Shown: positions 10,118 to 23,190, numbered from the stretch's first letter. The stretch is DNA of 64,000 nucleotides from Microcebus murinus (GCF_040939455.1 NC_134109.1:50992001-51056000), one strand, 5' to 3'. Notes: generated by a model not told the origin, from the sequence alone. Made by a program: numbers and translations.

Positions 10118-11070
10118 TACTTCTTGAACCAATAAAATATCACAAAATGACAAGAAACACTACTTCAGTGCTTCACACCATGGGAAACCTTACACCTAAC
10201 AATCTACTGTTGCTGGCTGATACTGAGGTTGGCTCTTAGAGAAACCAGTTCTCAGTGAGTTCACTTTGAACTTGAAGCTGTACTTTGAAAATCTTGAAAG
10301 TGTCTTTAAAAGTTTCTCAAAGTCTGGCCCTAGACATTTTTCACTTTATGCATGTTTAGATGTGTTTCCCTATGAAAGTTTGAAACATCAGGTACCCAGT
10401 GGGTGTATTAAAGTCTCTGTCTTTTGTTTGCATTAACTAGAAAATTTCACAGACCTATTGTTCATTGGATAAATATATCTCCTCCCCTGAAAATTTCCTG
10501 TTCCTTTCTGAAACTCTCAGTAGGAATTGTAACAGTAACCCCTTTTTGTTAAGTTCTGATCCTTCCTGGTAATTTCTTGTTTCTTTCAGAATAAAATGTA
10601 ACAGCAACAGCTTTGATGTCTTTATCTTACTTTATCCTTTCTTCTTTAAGAATCAGTTCTTTTTCATTCTTGACTCTTAGAACTTGCTTTATGTAACATC
10701 AGCATGAAAAGAATTAGAATAGAAATGTATATCCCCTATTGGAACTGTGTCTATTTACCTAATATGAAAGATTCGGCAGTTTTTCAAAAGCATAGTGGAA
10801 CAATGCTGTACACTTTCCAATTTCACGGTAACATCGGAGCCATGACCAAATCATTTGACAAGAATGAATATTAAATCAGGACATGAGGAAGAAAGATAAT
10901 ATAGACCTTTCTTACTGAGGTAACGAATTAATGACAAATGCATTTTAAAATTAAAACTGATAAATAATTAAAACATGGCTTCAAAGAGGAGACATATATT
11001 ACCAAAAAATAATTTGAAATAGATTCTCAAAACTCTAAATAAATTATTTCATTTTCTCAATGGTAATGAT
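10118..11070. other. Unassigned stretch
   Basis: No gene recognised. 10180-10680 could be the rest of the antisense LTR-like segment at 9690, but I see no clear terminus. Confidence 0.4.
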
Positions 11071-11071
11071 G

Positions 11072-12066
11072 AATACTTTCTTTTTTCTTTATTTGACAAA
11101 TAATCATGCATATTTATGGGGTACAATGTGATGTCTTGATCTATGTATACATTATAGAGTCACTCAAGCTAATTAACATATCCATCACATCACTAATTTA
11201 TCTTTTATGGTGAGAATGTTAATAAACTCCACATATAAGTGAGATCATATAGTATTTGTCTTCCTGTGCCTGGCTTACATTGCTTGACATAATGTCCTCC
11301 AATTCCATCCATGTTGTCACAATAGAAGAATTTTCTTCTTTTCTGAAGCTGTATATTTACATATACATTGCATATATATGCATATAGATATCACATTTTC
11401 TTTATCCATTCATCCATTGGTAGACACTTAGATTAATCTTATAACATGGGAATGCAGAGATCTCTTTAACATATCATTTTAAATTCCTTTGGATATATAC
11501 CCAGAAGTGGGATTTCTGGATCATGTGGTAATATTTTTATTTTTTTAAGGAGTCTTCATATTAATTTCCAATGTGGTTATACTAATTTACATTCCCATCA
11601 AGAGTGTACAAGGATTCCCTTTTCTTTACATCCTTGCTGTAATTTGTCATTTTGAGAATAGTCATTCTAACAGGTGTGAAGTGATATCTCACTGTGGTTT
11701 TAATTTGCATTTTCCTTATGATTAAAGATGTTGAGCATTTTTTTATCTATCTTTTGGCCATTCATCTCTCCTTTTTTTTTTTTTTTTTTTTTTGAGAAAT
11801 ATCTGTTCAGATCCTTTGCTCATTTTTTTATTTTTTATTTAGCTATTTGGTTAACTATTAAGTTGTCTGAGTTCCTTATATATTTTGAATATTAGCCCCT
11901 TATCTGATGTGTGCTTGTTTCTTTGCTGTGCAGAAGCTTTTTAGTTTGATACAATCCCATTTGTCCAATTTTGCTTTTGTTGCCCATGCTTTTGGAATCC
12001 TACCTAAGAAACTATTTCCCAGACCAATGTTGTGCACTTTTATCCTATGTTTGCTTTTAAATGTTC
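11072..12066 (-). mobile_element. L1 (L1MA/L1PB-like) 3' part, antisense
   Basis: Antisense L1 3' UTR and ORF2 end: 'atttatggggtacaatgtga', 'cctccaattccatccatgtt', 'ggatatatacccagaagtgg', 'gtgaagtgatatctcactg', 'cagatcctttgctcattttt', 'ccatttgtccaattttgc'. The ORF2 reverse complement is broken by stops and indels, and a T18 run lies at about 11773. Confidence 0.9.
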
Positions 12067-12179
12067 TTTAGATTTCAAAGACAAATTCAACAAGATATTA
12101 GAAATGTCTAATATCACATTTGACTTAGGTTTTAGAAAATATATTATTGTTGCTCATTTTTTATTCTTCACCTGATAAA

Positions 12180-12770
12180 ATCTACCTCATTCTTGAAGAC
12201 TCAGCTCAAAAATGAGATTCTCTGTCAAATCTTATCTAGCCCCAGCAATTCCACTTTTTGAATTTTATCACAGGGAAAAAATTGTGTAGAGATGTGCAAG
12301 GATGTTCATCACAGCATTGTCTATAATATTAAAAGAAAGGTGTTACCTGAGTCAAATATAAGTGTAACATTAAATAAATTATGAATTATCCATTCATAAC
12401 TATGGCATAGTCAGCAAAATGATTAATAGCTATTAGGAAAATAGCTATCAAATAATCAAATAATCAAAAAAATCATAATAATAAAATAAATATCAAATAA
12501 TCAAATAAATGTCAATAATAAAAAAACATTGGTTGGTAAGTAAAAAAATATAGGTAACATGATTCAATTTTTAATATATATGTATATAAATGGAAGTATA
12601 GAAAAAGTAATGTTTTCTAACATTGAACCAACTTGAAATGTTAATAGTGATTAGTTCTGAGTGATGGGGATATATATGATTTATAAGAGTTGTTATTCAT
12701 TTTCTAATTTTTCTGTAGTAGCAATTGCTTGTATTATTTGTGTTATTTCAGAAAGGGACCCCAAAAAGGT
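12180..12770 (+). mobile_element. L2 scrap joined to old L1M 3' end
   Basis: A short L2-like segment ('gaagactcagctcaaaaatga') is followed by L1M 3' wording: 'cagcaattccactttttgaa', 'tgtgcaaggatgttcatcac', 'agcattgtctataatatt', 'taaataaattatgaattatcc'. Highly diverged. Confidence 0.6.
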
Positions 12771-13119
12771 ACTATCATGAATCCCTAGGTTATCAAATTT
12801 CCTCACTTTGGTTTTCCTTCTAAGAAGCACAGAATCAAATTTAAAATCTGTCACTAGCAAACATATAAGATCCTATGGCATATATTTTGTGTACTAAGCT
12901 TACACCTGGTTTTGTATTATCTTTATATTTTATTTAGTCTTTGTCCTGATTCCTTCACTCATTTTTATCTTCTTATCTTTTTTATGCTTTTATAAATGCC
13001 ATGGTTATAAATATCACAACACTTCACCAGCAGTGTGGTTTAGGGAAGGCTAGGTACCACTCAGACAGGGTCCCACTAGGTCAGCATTTATCTTGGCGAA
13101 TCAAAGTGTGCCTGAGAAA
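12771..13119. other. Unassigned, partly L2-like
   Basis: 'cacagaatcaaatttaaaatctg' and 'cctggttttgtattatc' resemble L2. The last 100 bp (13020-13119) are not recognised. Confidence 0.4.
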
Positions 13120-13491
13120 TATTTTGAACTGAATGAAAAGGAAGACATATCAAAATGTATATATGCAACTAAGGCTATGTTTAGAGAAGAATTTATAGCT
13201 ATAAATAAAGGGGGAAAATAAAGGTCTAAAATCTATCATCTAATCTACTTTAAAATTTTTTAAAGAGCAAATTAAACTCAAACTAAGTACACAGGAATAA
13301 TACAAGAAATTAATTAAATATGAAATTAAAAATAGAGAAAAAGACAATATATTCCAAGGCTTTCTAAAAAATAGATATTATAAAACTCTAGCTAGAATGA
13401 TATGAACAAAAAAAGAAGACACAAATTATCAATGTCAAAAATGAAGGAGAATAACACATCATTACAGAACCTACAGGCCACTAAAAGATAA

Positions 13492-14001
13492 TGTAACAGA
13501 GATAAAGTTCTGAAAAAGGGCAAGGAAATGTTTTATGAGTTGTGTCTTTAAAATCCCCCACCCTTTCGGGGAATTAAAACCTATATCCCTGCCCAAGACC
13601 AGTAATCAAAGAGGCCAAAAAATGTCCTTTTCTGTTTGTTTTCTAATATCTTAAGCCACAGGAGATGATTCAACAGAATTGTCTGGACAAGGATCATGAA
13701 GTCACTAGAGATAGGGTCGACCAAAATCACCAATTATAGTTAAATAACAATAGCCTGAAGTGACATTTGACACTGGTCACATAGACCTGAACCCAACCAC
13801 TGAAAACCCCCCTTTTAAAAAGTCCTGTTTTTCTGCTTAAAGCCAGGATGACTATCTTTGAGATGCTAGTCCACTACCCTCCTCATTTGCTGGCAAATTA
13901 ATAAACTTCTCTTTCTTTTTCCTCAAACCACTTTTCCTCATTCTTTGTTCTCACTGATTTGTGATTTGGCCTCAGGGACAAGTACCAAACATTCAGTAAC
14001 A
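13492..14001 (+). mobile_element. Solo LTR, family A copy 1 (ERV1-like)
   Basis: A 510 bp LTR starting TGTAACAGAG and ending CAGTAACA. It is flanked by exact 4-bp duplications 'ataa' (13488-13491, 14002-14005). Removing it with one duplication restores continuous L1 text. AATAAA lies at 13900-13905 and a TATA-like 'ttttaaaaag' at about 13814. It shares its start, its 'tggcaaa..taataaact' polyadenylation region and its 'ggcctcagggacaagtaccaa' end with 38239-38688 and 49125-49571, which lie on the other strand. The 4-bp duplication fits class I retroviruses. No internal viral genes remain here. Confidence 0.85.
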
Positions 14002-14586
14002 ATAAGGGGATATTATTAACAACTTTGTGCTAATAAATTCAACAACTTAGATAAAATAGCCATTACTAAAGATGCTGCCAATATTAAAAGAATAAGACAA
14101 TGTATGAGTAACTTTATGGCAATACATTCAAAACCCTCAATGAAATGAAAAAATTTCCTGAAAGGCATAAATTGCCAAAACAAATTCAAGGGGAAAAGGA
14201 AACATCTGAATGGCTCTTATGTATTAAAAAAATAGATTTCAAATTTGAAAACCTACCTCAAAAGCAACTATAGGTCCAGATGATTTACCTGCTGAATTCT
14301 AGCAAGCATTTAAATAAAAATAATACAATACTATTATAACTTATGAGAATAAACAGGGAAAATATTTCCAAATAATTTTATGAATCCAGTATTATCTTGA
14401 AACCAAAACCAAACAATGACATTTCAATATAAGAAAATTATAGAGCACTCATTCAATACAAATGCAAAAGTTTTCAACAAAATGTTAATAAATCTAATCT
14501 AACAATATGTGAAAAGGATACATCATCACAACTGGGGTTTATCACAAGAAGGCAAGGCTGGCTCAATATCTGAAATTCAATATATA

Positions 14587-15858
14587 TTAGGTTATTAAGT
14601 GTAGAATGTCTGATTTGTTTAAGTACTAAGTTTGACAGTTGATATCTCTGACATTTCACATTGATAATTTTTAGATTTGTTTTTGTTTTGTTTTTTAATT
14701 ATGAAGCTACATCCTCATACTTTCAACTGCATGTTTTGGCTTGTGATTATCTTTCAAAAAAAATTTTAAGGGAAATTTTTGTGAAACCATAGATAGGTCA
14801 AAAATCTGTGTTATTTTAGAATATGGGTTCTGTCATGGAACCAACGCAGTGCAGACAGCTTGAAGTATCAACAAAGTGTTTGAGAAGGATGTGACTAATG
14901 AACACACTTTGAGAAGTTCTCTGGTGATTTTAATCTTGAAAATGAGCCATGTGGGTGACCTGAGACCAAGGTGAATAATGATGAGCTTAAAACCGTAGTG
15001 GAAGCAAATCCATCTCAACCTCTGTGTGAATTAGCATCAAGGTTTGACATAGCTATTCCAACAATATTGGATCATTTGAAACAAATCAGCAAGGTAAAGA
15101 AGGTAAAGATAGACAGGTACTGTGAGAATTAGATGAGCATCAGAAGAGAAGCTGTCTTGAAGCTTGCCTTTCCTTGCTGTCATTACATAAAGGCAAACCA
15201 TTTCTACACTGTATGGTTACATGGGATGAAAAATTGATTCTTTTTGACAATTTCAAGTGTTTGGCACAATGGTTAGATTAAGAGGAAGTGCCAAAACACA
15301 GTCCAAAACTGAATATTCATCAAAAAAAGCTAATAGTGTCTGTTTGGTGATCCAGCGCTGGGATTATCCACTACAGCTTCATGAAACCTGGTCAATGGAT
15401 TACAGTGGATGTCTTCTACAACCAATTGGACAAAATGATAAGGATGCTTGCAATTAAGCAACCAAGATTGGTCAATAGAGACAGGCCAATTCTCTTGTAA
15501 GACCACATGCTGCAAAAAATAACACTGCTCCAACTACAGAAGCTGGACTTGGAAACTCTCTGTCATCCACCATATTCCCAAGACCTTGAACCAACTACCA
15601 CTCTTCCAGGCTTTGGACCACTATTTGCAAGGAAAAATATTCAATTCTCAACAAGCTGTGGAAAATGTCTTTCGCAATTTCATCACTACTCGCTTATCAG
15701 GCTTCTTTGCTGCTGGCATAAACAAGCTACCATTAAGACAGCAAAACTGTGTCAATAGTTTAGGTACATATTTTTATTAATTGTACTGCTTTTTGTTTGA
15801 GATATAATAAACTAAACTTTTGCTTTGAATTTGGACATTTCATATTTAATGCCCTATT
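14587..15858 (+). mobile_element. Near full-length mariner element (Hsmar2-like)
   Basis: About 1.27 kb, the usual size for mariner, inserted in L1 at a TA-rich site. The left end 'ttaggttattaagtgtagaat' and the reverse complement of the right end ('atagggcattaaatatgaaat') form an imperfect ~30 bp terminal inverted repeat. The inside encodes a broken mariner transposase in sense. L1 ORF2 text resumes immediately after the right end. Confidence 0.85.
14835..15780 (+). pseudogene. Mariner transposase pseudogene
   Basis: The functional ancestor cut and pasted mariner DNA in the nucleus, with a paired helix-turn-helix binding the inverted repeats and a DD34D catalytic core. Visible remains, in order: a helix-turn-helix part 'ELASRFDIAIPTILDHLKQI' near 15030-15090; the first catalytic Asp in 'TWDEKLI' (codon 15225-15227); 'PRLVNRDRPILL' followed by a stop where the second Asp motif begins (about 15465-15500); 'HPPYSQDLEP' around the third Asp region; and a C-terminal part ending 'INKLPLRQQNCVN..GTYFY' at 15780. 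Reading needs several frame changes and crosses many stops, so no active enzyme is possible. Wording is closest to Hsmar2-type mariners as I recall them. The start is approximate. Confidence 0.85.
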
Positions 15859-18670
15859 AATAATAATTAACTCTATCAACAGACTAAAGGAGAACCACAA
15901 ATTCATCTAGTAGATGCAGAGAATTACATGAAAAATCCAATAATTAATCATTATAAAAATGCTAGCAAACTAGTAATAAATGGAAACTTTCCTAACCTGA
16001 TAAACAGCATTACAAGAAAACCTATAGTTAACATTATACTTAATAGGAAATATTAAATTATTTTCCCTTAAAGGTGGGAACAAAGCAAGGATGTCTACTC
16101 TCTTCACTCCTATTTATGTTGCACTCAAAGTACTAACCAGTGTAATTAAGTAAGATAAAGAAATATAAGGTAAACCAATTGGAAGAGAAGAAGTAAATTT
16201 CTCTTTATTTGCAGACAAAATAATGGTACATATAGAAAGTCCCATGGAAAAAAAGTTAGTAGAATTAATAAGAGTGTTTGTCAAGGTCACAGGAAATAAG
16301 ATGATCTTAAGAAATGAAAGAGAAATGAAACATATCCACAAAGACTTGTACATAAATGTTCTTAGCGGATTTATTTATAATAACCAAAAATTGAAAACAA
16401 ATTTCCATCAACACTTGAATAGATAAACAAAATGCAGTATATCCACACATTAACATATCACTCAATAATAAGTAAAATAAACTAAGAAAATATTCAACAA
16501 TATTATCTAGATCAAAAAAATCCAGGCACAAAAGTATACATATAGTATAATTCAATTTTTATTAAACTTTACAGAAGAAAAATCAAATCTCTTTTGGCAG
16601 AAAGCTGATCAGGGTTTACCTGGGACTTGAGTGGAGATTGATTAAGAAGATACACATAGGGAGAGGTCACATGTAGGTAACTTGGTCAACAGATTCAGCT
16701 GAGCACAGACTATACCTTATCCTAAAGGTGCAAGATATGTGAGTAAAGAAATTTCCAAGAGGATTCCAGTTACCAACCATTTTACTATCCCCAGGTGAGA
16801 CCACAGACACCCTACAGAAGAAATAAGCCAATTTGATTATAAATGTTGACATCTTGACATACAGAATTTCTAAGTAAAATAAAATGGTTGTTGATTTATG
16901 CCAACAAATGTGGGTTAATCCATTACACAGCAATAGTTAAACAGAATAAAGAACCTGGGCACATCATGTACAACTACTGAAAATATAACAAGAGAAAATC
17001 TTATTCTTTTTTCTTAATGTCCAACTTGAACAGTGAGAAAGAGAAAATCTTAAAAGCAGTCAGAGGGGGGGAAAACACATTATATTCAAAACAATAGCAA
17101 GCAAAATGCTTGCTAATGACTTATCAATAAAAATTATGAAAATTATAAGATAATATAATGTCTTTAAATTGCTGAAAGACACTGCCAACACAGAATTCTA
17201 TATATTCTAGAATGAAAGTAAAATAAGAACATTATGGATAAATAGAGAATTCATAATTAGCTCCATTAAGAGAAATACAAGAATAAGAAAATTTATAGAG
17301 ACAAAATATATTAGTAATTACCTAGAGCTGGGAGTGGGAAAACACTGAATTGTACATTTTAAATGGCTGAACTTTATGGTATGAAAGTTATTTATCAACA
17401 AAGCTGGTTAAAAATAGAAAAGAAAAAGAATACTGAAGGCAGAAAAAATTATCAGATCAAAGTTCAAAGATGCATAGAGAAATAAAAACCAACAGAGTAA
17501 ATATATAGGTAAATCTAAATTAATATTTACTCTATAACATATTGATAATAATGTCTTTTGAGGTATTAACTATAAAGATAATTACAATAAGTGAGAAGAG
17601 TAGATTATATGTTGGGAGAAAAGTAAATAGAGAAGAATGTTCTACATTTTTGCATTGTCTGGGGAGAGGAAAAAACCACCAATTAAAAAAAGACTTTGAT
17701 TAGTCAAGGATGCATTACTACATCAGATATATGTGTGATATGCCAGATATACTGTGTCTCTCTGATATGTCTGATATATCACATATCTGATGAAGAGTTT
17801 GTATCCAGAATAAAGAATTCTTACAACTCAAAAATAGGAAAAACAACCAAGTTTTAAACTGTGCAAAAGATTGAATAGGTAGGTATTCCTCCAAAAAAGT
17901 ACACAAATGGCTGATAATCGTATTAAAAGATGCTCATCATTAGTCATTAGAGAAATGTAAATTAAAATCACAATGAGATAGCACTTCGCAATCACTAGAA
18001 TGTCTATAATTGAAAAGACAGTGCCAAATGTTAACAAGGATGCAGAGAAATGGGATCCCTTGAGATGTGCAGGTAGGAATGTAAAATAATACAGGCACTT
18101 TAGAAAATGGTATAGCAGTATAGGATAGAGTTAAAAATACACTTAAAGTATGCCCCATTCCACTGCTAGAATCTGCCCCCCAAAATTAAAATAAATATCC
18201 ACTCAAAAACACGAATGTAAATATTCATAGCAGCATTATTCTTAATAGCTAATAACTAGACACAATCTAAATGTCTATGAATTGATGAAAGGCAAACAAA
18301 ATATAGTATATCTATACAATGGATTACTATTCAGCAATAAAATGGAGTGAACTACCAATACATGATACAACAAGGATTAACTTCAAGAATATCATGTTAA
18401 GTGAAGAAAATCAAGCACAAAGACTACATATTGATTCCATTTACATGAACTGTCCATAAAAGAAAAATTTATAGAGACATAAAGCAGAACAATTTTCTAC
18501 CAGAAATCACCTGCATGAGAGTATTTTCAGGGGTGATCAAAATGCTCTACAACTGAGATGTGGTAAAATGAATGTCTAGAACTCTTTAAGTTATCTCAAT
18601 TCATTGATTTGTATGCTTATAATGGATGAATTTTAGGCTATAAAAATTATACCTCAATAAAACTGTTAAG

Positions 18671-19009
18671 AATATTAAGGGAACAAAATGCTTAAAAGTA
18701 AAATTTTAGGAGAGAAAAGACAATACTATTGTACAAAAAAAAAACTAGGTCATAAATCCATAATCACAGTATTCATTCAAATTAATACAGTATATGTACA
18801 CTGATGAAAATTTTTCTAATATTTTTACAAAATATTATTAAATATTTTAAGTTCTTCATTCAAGCACTATTTTAGAGTATATATTAACTGACATTACTCC
18901 TAAAATATTGGTACTAGTTTCCAAAAATAATTTCCCCAATTTTATTCATATTTTCCTTTATCACAGTTTTTTTTTTCATTCATCTTCACAAAGTCTAATG
19001 GTAGAGAAA
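18671..19009. other. Unrecognised AT-rich stretch
   Basis: No repeat or gene recognised. Confidence 0.5.
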
Positions 19010-19145
19010 GAGTGTTAGCATTTCTATTTTAGAAAAGGAAAACTAAAGCTCAGAGAAGTGGAACAAACTTTCCAAACATGACTCTGGCAGATTTCTTAAT
19101 TAAGTTTATCGAACCCAATGTCTCTTAGGCACATTGCCTTCCCGC
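19010..19145 (-). mobile_element. MIR fragment, antisense
   Basis: 'attttagaaaaggaaaacta', 'agctcagagaagtggaacaaac' and 'tatcgaacccaatgtctctta' keep MIR antisense order. Diverged. Confidence 0.55.
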
Positions 19146-20850
19146 TACTGAATCATAATAGATATATTTTCATTTTGGATGCAAAATATAAAATGCAAAC
19201 ATTTGTTTTTTGTCCTCTCTTGATTGGTGAAAAACAGAGTATACCTATACATCACTGTCTGTATCAAGAGAAAATTAAATCATGCTATATTTTGATAGCT
19301 ATGTTACCCTTAGTTTTTCTGGGGTGGGGGGTGTGTGTTGATTTATTTTTAGTTTACAGCGATCCACTTTTTGATGATATAGTAAAGCAATTAGAGACAT
19401 AGCCAAATGTACTCTGGTCCAGGGCCATAAACAGAAGATGACTCCAGGGGGAGCCAACCTGCCTAAGATAACTATTCAGTAGGGCAGCATTATCTGTCAA
19501 GTCATAATTACAAATGTCTTTATAGTCCTGTTTGAGACTTTGTCAACTCTCATAAGCAGTCTTAAAAGTTATCCGTGGGATCTGAACAAAGCAGCAGAGG
19601 AAACAATATGAGCACTTTATGACCGCTGCTTTCCTCCAGAATGCATAATCAAAATTTAGCTTCCCACTCCCCGATTCAGATGAAAGATGGACAGGAAGAA
19701 AGATCAACCACTGAGAGGAATAGCTGCATACATGTTATATAAATTAAGAATCCATGGATTTTTCAGGGAAGGTATTTTAGTTTATATATTCTATATCAAA
19801 AAAATCTAGCATACCTTGCCGATATCCTAGTAAGACAATACTAGAGAGAATACACTGGAGGGAGGGAAAAAGAGAAAGGTGAATAATAGAGAAGGGAAGA
19901 GGTCATGTAACTTCTAAGCTATTATCTCTTTTGAACTTGATATATCAAGAACAAATAATAATGTATCTTCTTGCACAGAATAAACTCCTTAAGAAAAAGG
20001 AGAACAAGAGTAGTGGATAGCTTATATTAATAATCATTAGCTGCAATAAATACTTGAATCACTATCATTTTTGGTGGGGTTTTTTCCTTCATGAAAGACA
20101 TGCAATAGTAATATGCACTTGTATACAGTAAAATGTTACAGAATTGGGGAGAAATCTCAAAGGATTAAAATTATAAGAACTTATAAAATATAGATAAAAG
20201 TAAACTATGACTGGATATACAAAGGTAATAAATACTGGGGGAAAAGAGATAAGTTTTCATTTCATCATATATTACTCTGGTACAAATATATGCATTGACC
20301 TGCATCACTATGAACTAAGATGAAAAAAATGAACTGGTAACCCCCACCTGACAGGTCAGGCAGGCATCCTGGATGAGTAAACACCAAGAAAGGAAGCCTG
20401 AGTAAAAACATTACCTATCAGTAAGCCTATATAATTCATATTTCACAAAAAGTCTCTGAATATTATACACAGAAAATGCTTTAGGTGAAGGCTTTACTTA
20501 GTAAATGATACTTACAAACATTGGATAACTTATGAAAACAACTTTTCCCTCCTTTACTGAAATAATAAAAATCATATCAGGGAGCTATGGGAGGTTAAGC
20601 AGCGATTGCATCAAAAAAATATTTTGTGGGCCAGCAGAATTCACAGAGCTCCAGAAAGGGATAGTCTAGATACACGAAAAAAACTACCAATGTTACATTT
20701 TCTCAGAGTAGTGGGCCTTTCTTAAACTATTTAGGCAAATCAAAAGAGGACTATAAATCTCTTATACAGAAAGGCTTAGATTAAAAGAAATAACAATTTG
20801 TCCCAAGAGATATTGTTGCCTTAATGGAATAAAAGTTCATTAGTAACATT
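19146..20850. other. 1.7 kb without recognised repeat or gene
   Basis: No family recognised by eye. The 94-codon open frame at 19118-19402 starts inside a MIR and has no known motif. This is one of the longer apparently single-copy stretches in the window. Confidence 0.5.
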
Positions 20851-20851
20851 T

Positions 20852-21165
20852 TTATTTTTTATTAAGGTATAATTGATAAATAATATGTATATGTTTATGG
20901 TATCTAACATAATATTTTTATATATGTATACATTGTGAGATGATTAAATCAAGCTAATTAATATATCCATCACCTCACATAGTTATTATTTTTATATGGC
21001 AAGAATATTTAAAGTCTATTCTTTTGGCCATTTGGAAGTATACATTATTATTAATTATAATCACCATACTGTACAATAGATTTTCAGTTATTCATTCTGT
21101 CTAACTGGAGCTTTGTACCCTTTGACCAACATCTCCCTATCCTATGCCCTCGCTCAACATTAGTA
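20852..21165 (-). mobile_element. L1MA/L1PB 3' UTR, antisense
   Basis: 'attaaggtataattgataaa', 'aagctaattaatatatccatc', 'cactgtacaatag'-like text and 'tctaactggagctttgtacc' match the antisense 3' UTR of L1MA/PB. 5'-truncated, non-coding. Confidence 0.85.
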
Positions 21166-21711
21166 ACCTTATTAACATCTTGGCCAGTGTGAGACAAGCT
21201 AAAAGAATTTTAGAATCTGTGTGTCATACTAGCAAAAATTCTTTCATTTTGATTTTTGCAGATACCATTTGATCAGTTTGGACAGTCATAATTTCTAGAC
21301 AAGGAAAAGAATGTCCACCTAAGCATTTCTAAAATTACAGCGGCTTCAACTTGGGTTTTATTATAGTCACTTCCCTATCCACCTCAAATTCTTCCCCAAA
21401 CCACCCAAAGCTGTAATTGCCTAGTACAATTCCACTATTGGTGATCAAGGCCAAGTGCCTAATAGTTTTCATTCCAGGACATCTTCTTATCAGCAGCTTT
21501 ATATACACAGAAAACATCAACCGAAATCCACGCACCCAAGATTCAAGCACAAACGTGAATAACAATTATCTTAAACAGAATTCATCAACTCTCCCTACAA
21601 TCAGGGCCCTTTCCCAACCTTCCAATTACCATCAACAGCAGACTTCCCTCTCCTCCCAGCTTGATTGCCCTTCATAGTTAATCAAACACCTGCCTATTCC
21701 TCCTCTGAAAG
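21166..21711. other. Unrecognised, less AT-rich stretch
   Basis: No repeat recognised. Open frames at 21335-21565 (minus) and 21417-21677 (plus) overlap and neither has a known motif. A candidate for single-copy sequence. Confidence 0.45.
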
Positions 21712-21895
21712 AAATTGTGGTCTGTGACTGACCTGCATCAGAATCATCTTGAGTGCTTGTTAAAATACATATTGCTGTGCCCTGCTCCAGACCTATTGAA
21801 TCTGAACATCCAGCAGAGGATCCCCAGAATCTGCATTTTAGCTCACTCCCATCAGTGATTTTTCTGTACCTCAGAGTTTCAAAGTCATCCATCTG
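21712..21895 (+). mobile_element. MER5-type hAT-Charlie remnant
   Basis: 'gacctgcatcagaatcatct', 'tgcttgttaaaatacatattgctg', 'cctgctccagacctattgaatctg' and 'cccagaatctgcatttta' follow MER5A order. Confidence 0.8.
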
Positions 21896-22059
21896 CATCT
21901 GGCTTTTCAAATACTCCTGCTGCCTCTCCAGCCTAGGTTCTCATCACTACACATCAAGAAGCTGGTAATAATCTGACAATTTATCTCTTTCCCTCTTTCA
22001 CCCACTGGGTGCCTTCTCCAGTCCACCCTGTACACCACTGTGTAAAGATCTCAACACCT

Positions 22060-22380
22060 TTTCATTACAAATCCTTTCTGCTCAAAATGTTGAGTTAGGT
22101 TGGGTTTTTTAAAATCATACTTCAGGACAAATCCAAATTTCCCAGCTGAGTATTTAAGGCCTCTATGAAAGGACTCCAGTGTGCCCGGGTCACTAATATT
22201 TCTCATAGTTTCCCTCTGGGGTCCCTCTTATCAGTTCAGATCAGACTAGACGCCAACCTTATTTCTTACACATCCTCTTTCCCATCTCCATAACATCCAT
22301 CTTTCTGATCATCTGCTCTAAGCCTTTCCCTAGTTTTCCAAAATCATAAACTTCTTCTAAGAAAGAAATTCAGAATCCCT
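22060..22380 (+). mobile_element. L2 LINE fragment
   Basis: 'tcaggacaaatccaaatttccca', 'tttaaggcctctatgaaagg' and 'cttacacatcctctttccc' keep L2 order. Diverged. Confidence 0.5.
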
Positions 22381-22439
22381 TCTTTAAATGGGTAGGAAAT
22401 ACCACTGAAATGTCATGAGTAGACACTCAAAAAGTCCTA

Positions 22440-22545
22440 GTAGTACCACTTACTACTAAGTGATTTGGAGCAAATTTAACTAATAAATGTGAAATAATAC
22501 AGGCAGATGCCTGATGCATTACAGGAATTCCATAAAGACTAATTT
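22440..22545 (+). mobile_element. Possible MIR fragment
   Basis: 'gtaccacttactactaagtg' and 'ggagcaaatttaacta' resemble the MIR core. Weak. Confidence 0.35.
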
Positions 22546-22649
22546 TCTCTTTGTTCTATCTTTTATTACGTAGTGTGGTGGTAGTTATGGTCTTTGACAG
22601 CATACTATCTTTCTTTGTAACTTGTTTCTGCTGGTAGTGGGCTCTAATT

Positions 22650-23190
22650 TTCACGGGAACCCCATGTGGTCCTTTTGGGGCTGACTTCTCTTTATCATCA
22701 CTACCACTGGGGTGGCCACATGACACAGGCTGAACAAATTAGAGTACTCCATCCAGCTAGATCCACCCCCAACAAACACACACATACACACCAAGCTGAA
22801 GCAATTGGCTCAGGGTGGGCATTTCCACCAAGTCAATCAGATCCATCTCTAGAAAGTTTGCTGAACTCTGAAAAGGGAATACTAGTCACTGGGATTGCTG
22901 GCTGTGCCTTTGAGGTAAGCCTGGAGATGCCAGTGGCCAGCTTTGCTACTATGGTAGGAAATTTGCCCACAAATTCGATCAACTAAAAGGAAAATAAGAC
23001 TCAGGTGGGGAAAGGTAATGTCCTCATAGCATCATTTTCTACCCTTGAATCCATCATGTCTGAGAGCTAACTGCAAGCTTTTTATTTATAGGAGATACTA
23101 AATTTATTTAGGGTTAAAATAGTTTCCACTGGTTTTCTGTTAGTTCATACAAGACAGCCCTGACTTATACAGAAATACCAGGAAGTGGGG
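22650..23190 (+). mobile_element. Old L1M-type 3' UTR fragment
   Basis: 'ggggtggccacatgacacagg', 'gctgaagcaattggctcagg' and 'caagacagccctgacttataca' are like other old L1 3' UTR copies in the window. The 106-codon open frame at 22666-22986 lies wholly inside it and is not a gene. Confidence 0.5.

Larger units (their letters stand above)
13120..18670 (+). mobile_element. Decayed sense L1M block, with insertions
   Basis: L1 ORF2-derived text runs in sense across most of this span. It starts with 'cttagagaagaatttatagct' type sequence, continues through 'actggggtttatcacaagaa' and 'ggtgggaacaaagcaaggatg', and ends with 'atgctcatcattagtcattag', 'aatggattactattcagcaat' and 'cctcaataaaactgtta'. Old L1 text around 17000-17300 ('cagtcagagg', 'gctgaaagacactgccaac') is out of simple order, so the block is a mosaic of at least two L1M copies. 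A solo LTR (13492-14001) and a mariner (14587-15858) interrupt it. No frame is intact. Confidence 0.8.

Noticed and set aside
14474..15018. Antisense 61-codon frames near the mariner
   Set aside because: Shadow frames of L1 and mariner sequence on the other strand.
22666..22986. 106-codon plus-strand frame
   Set aside because: Lies wholly in an old L1M-type 3' UTR fragment with no protein motif.
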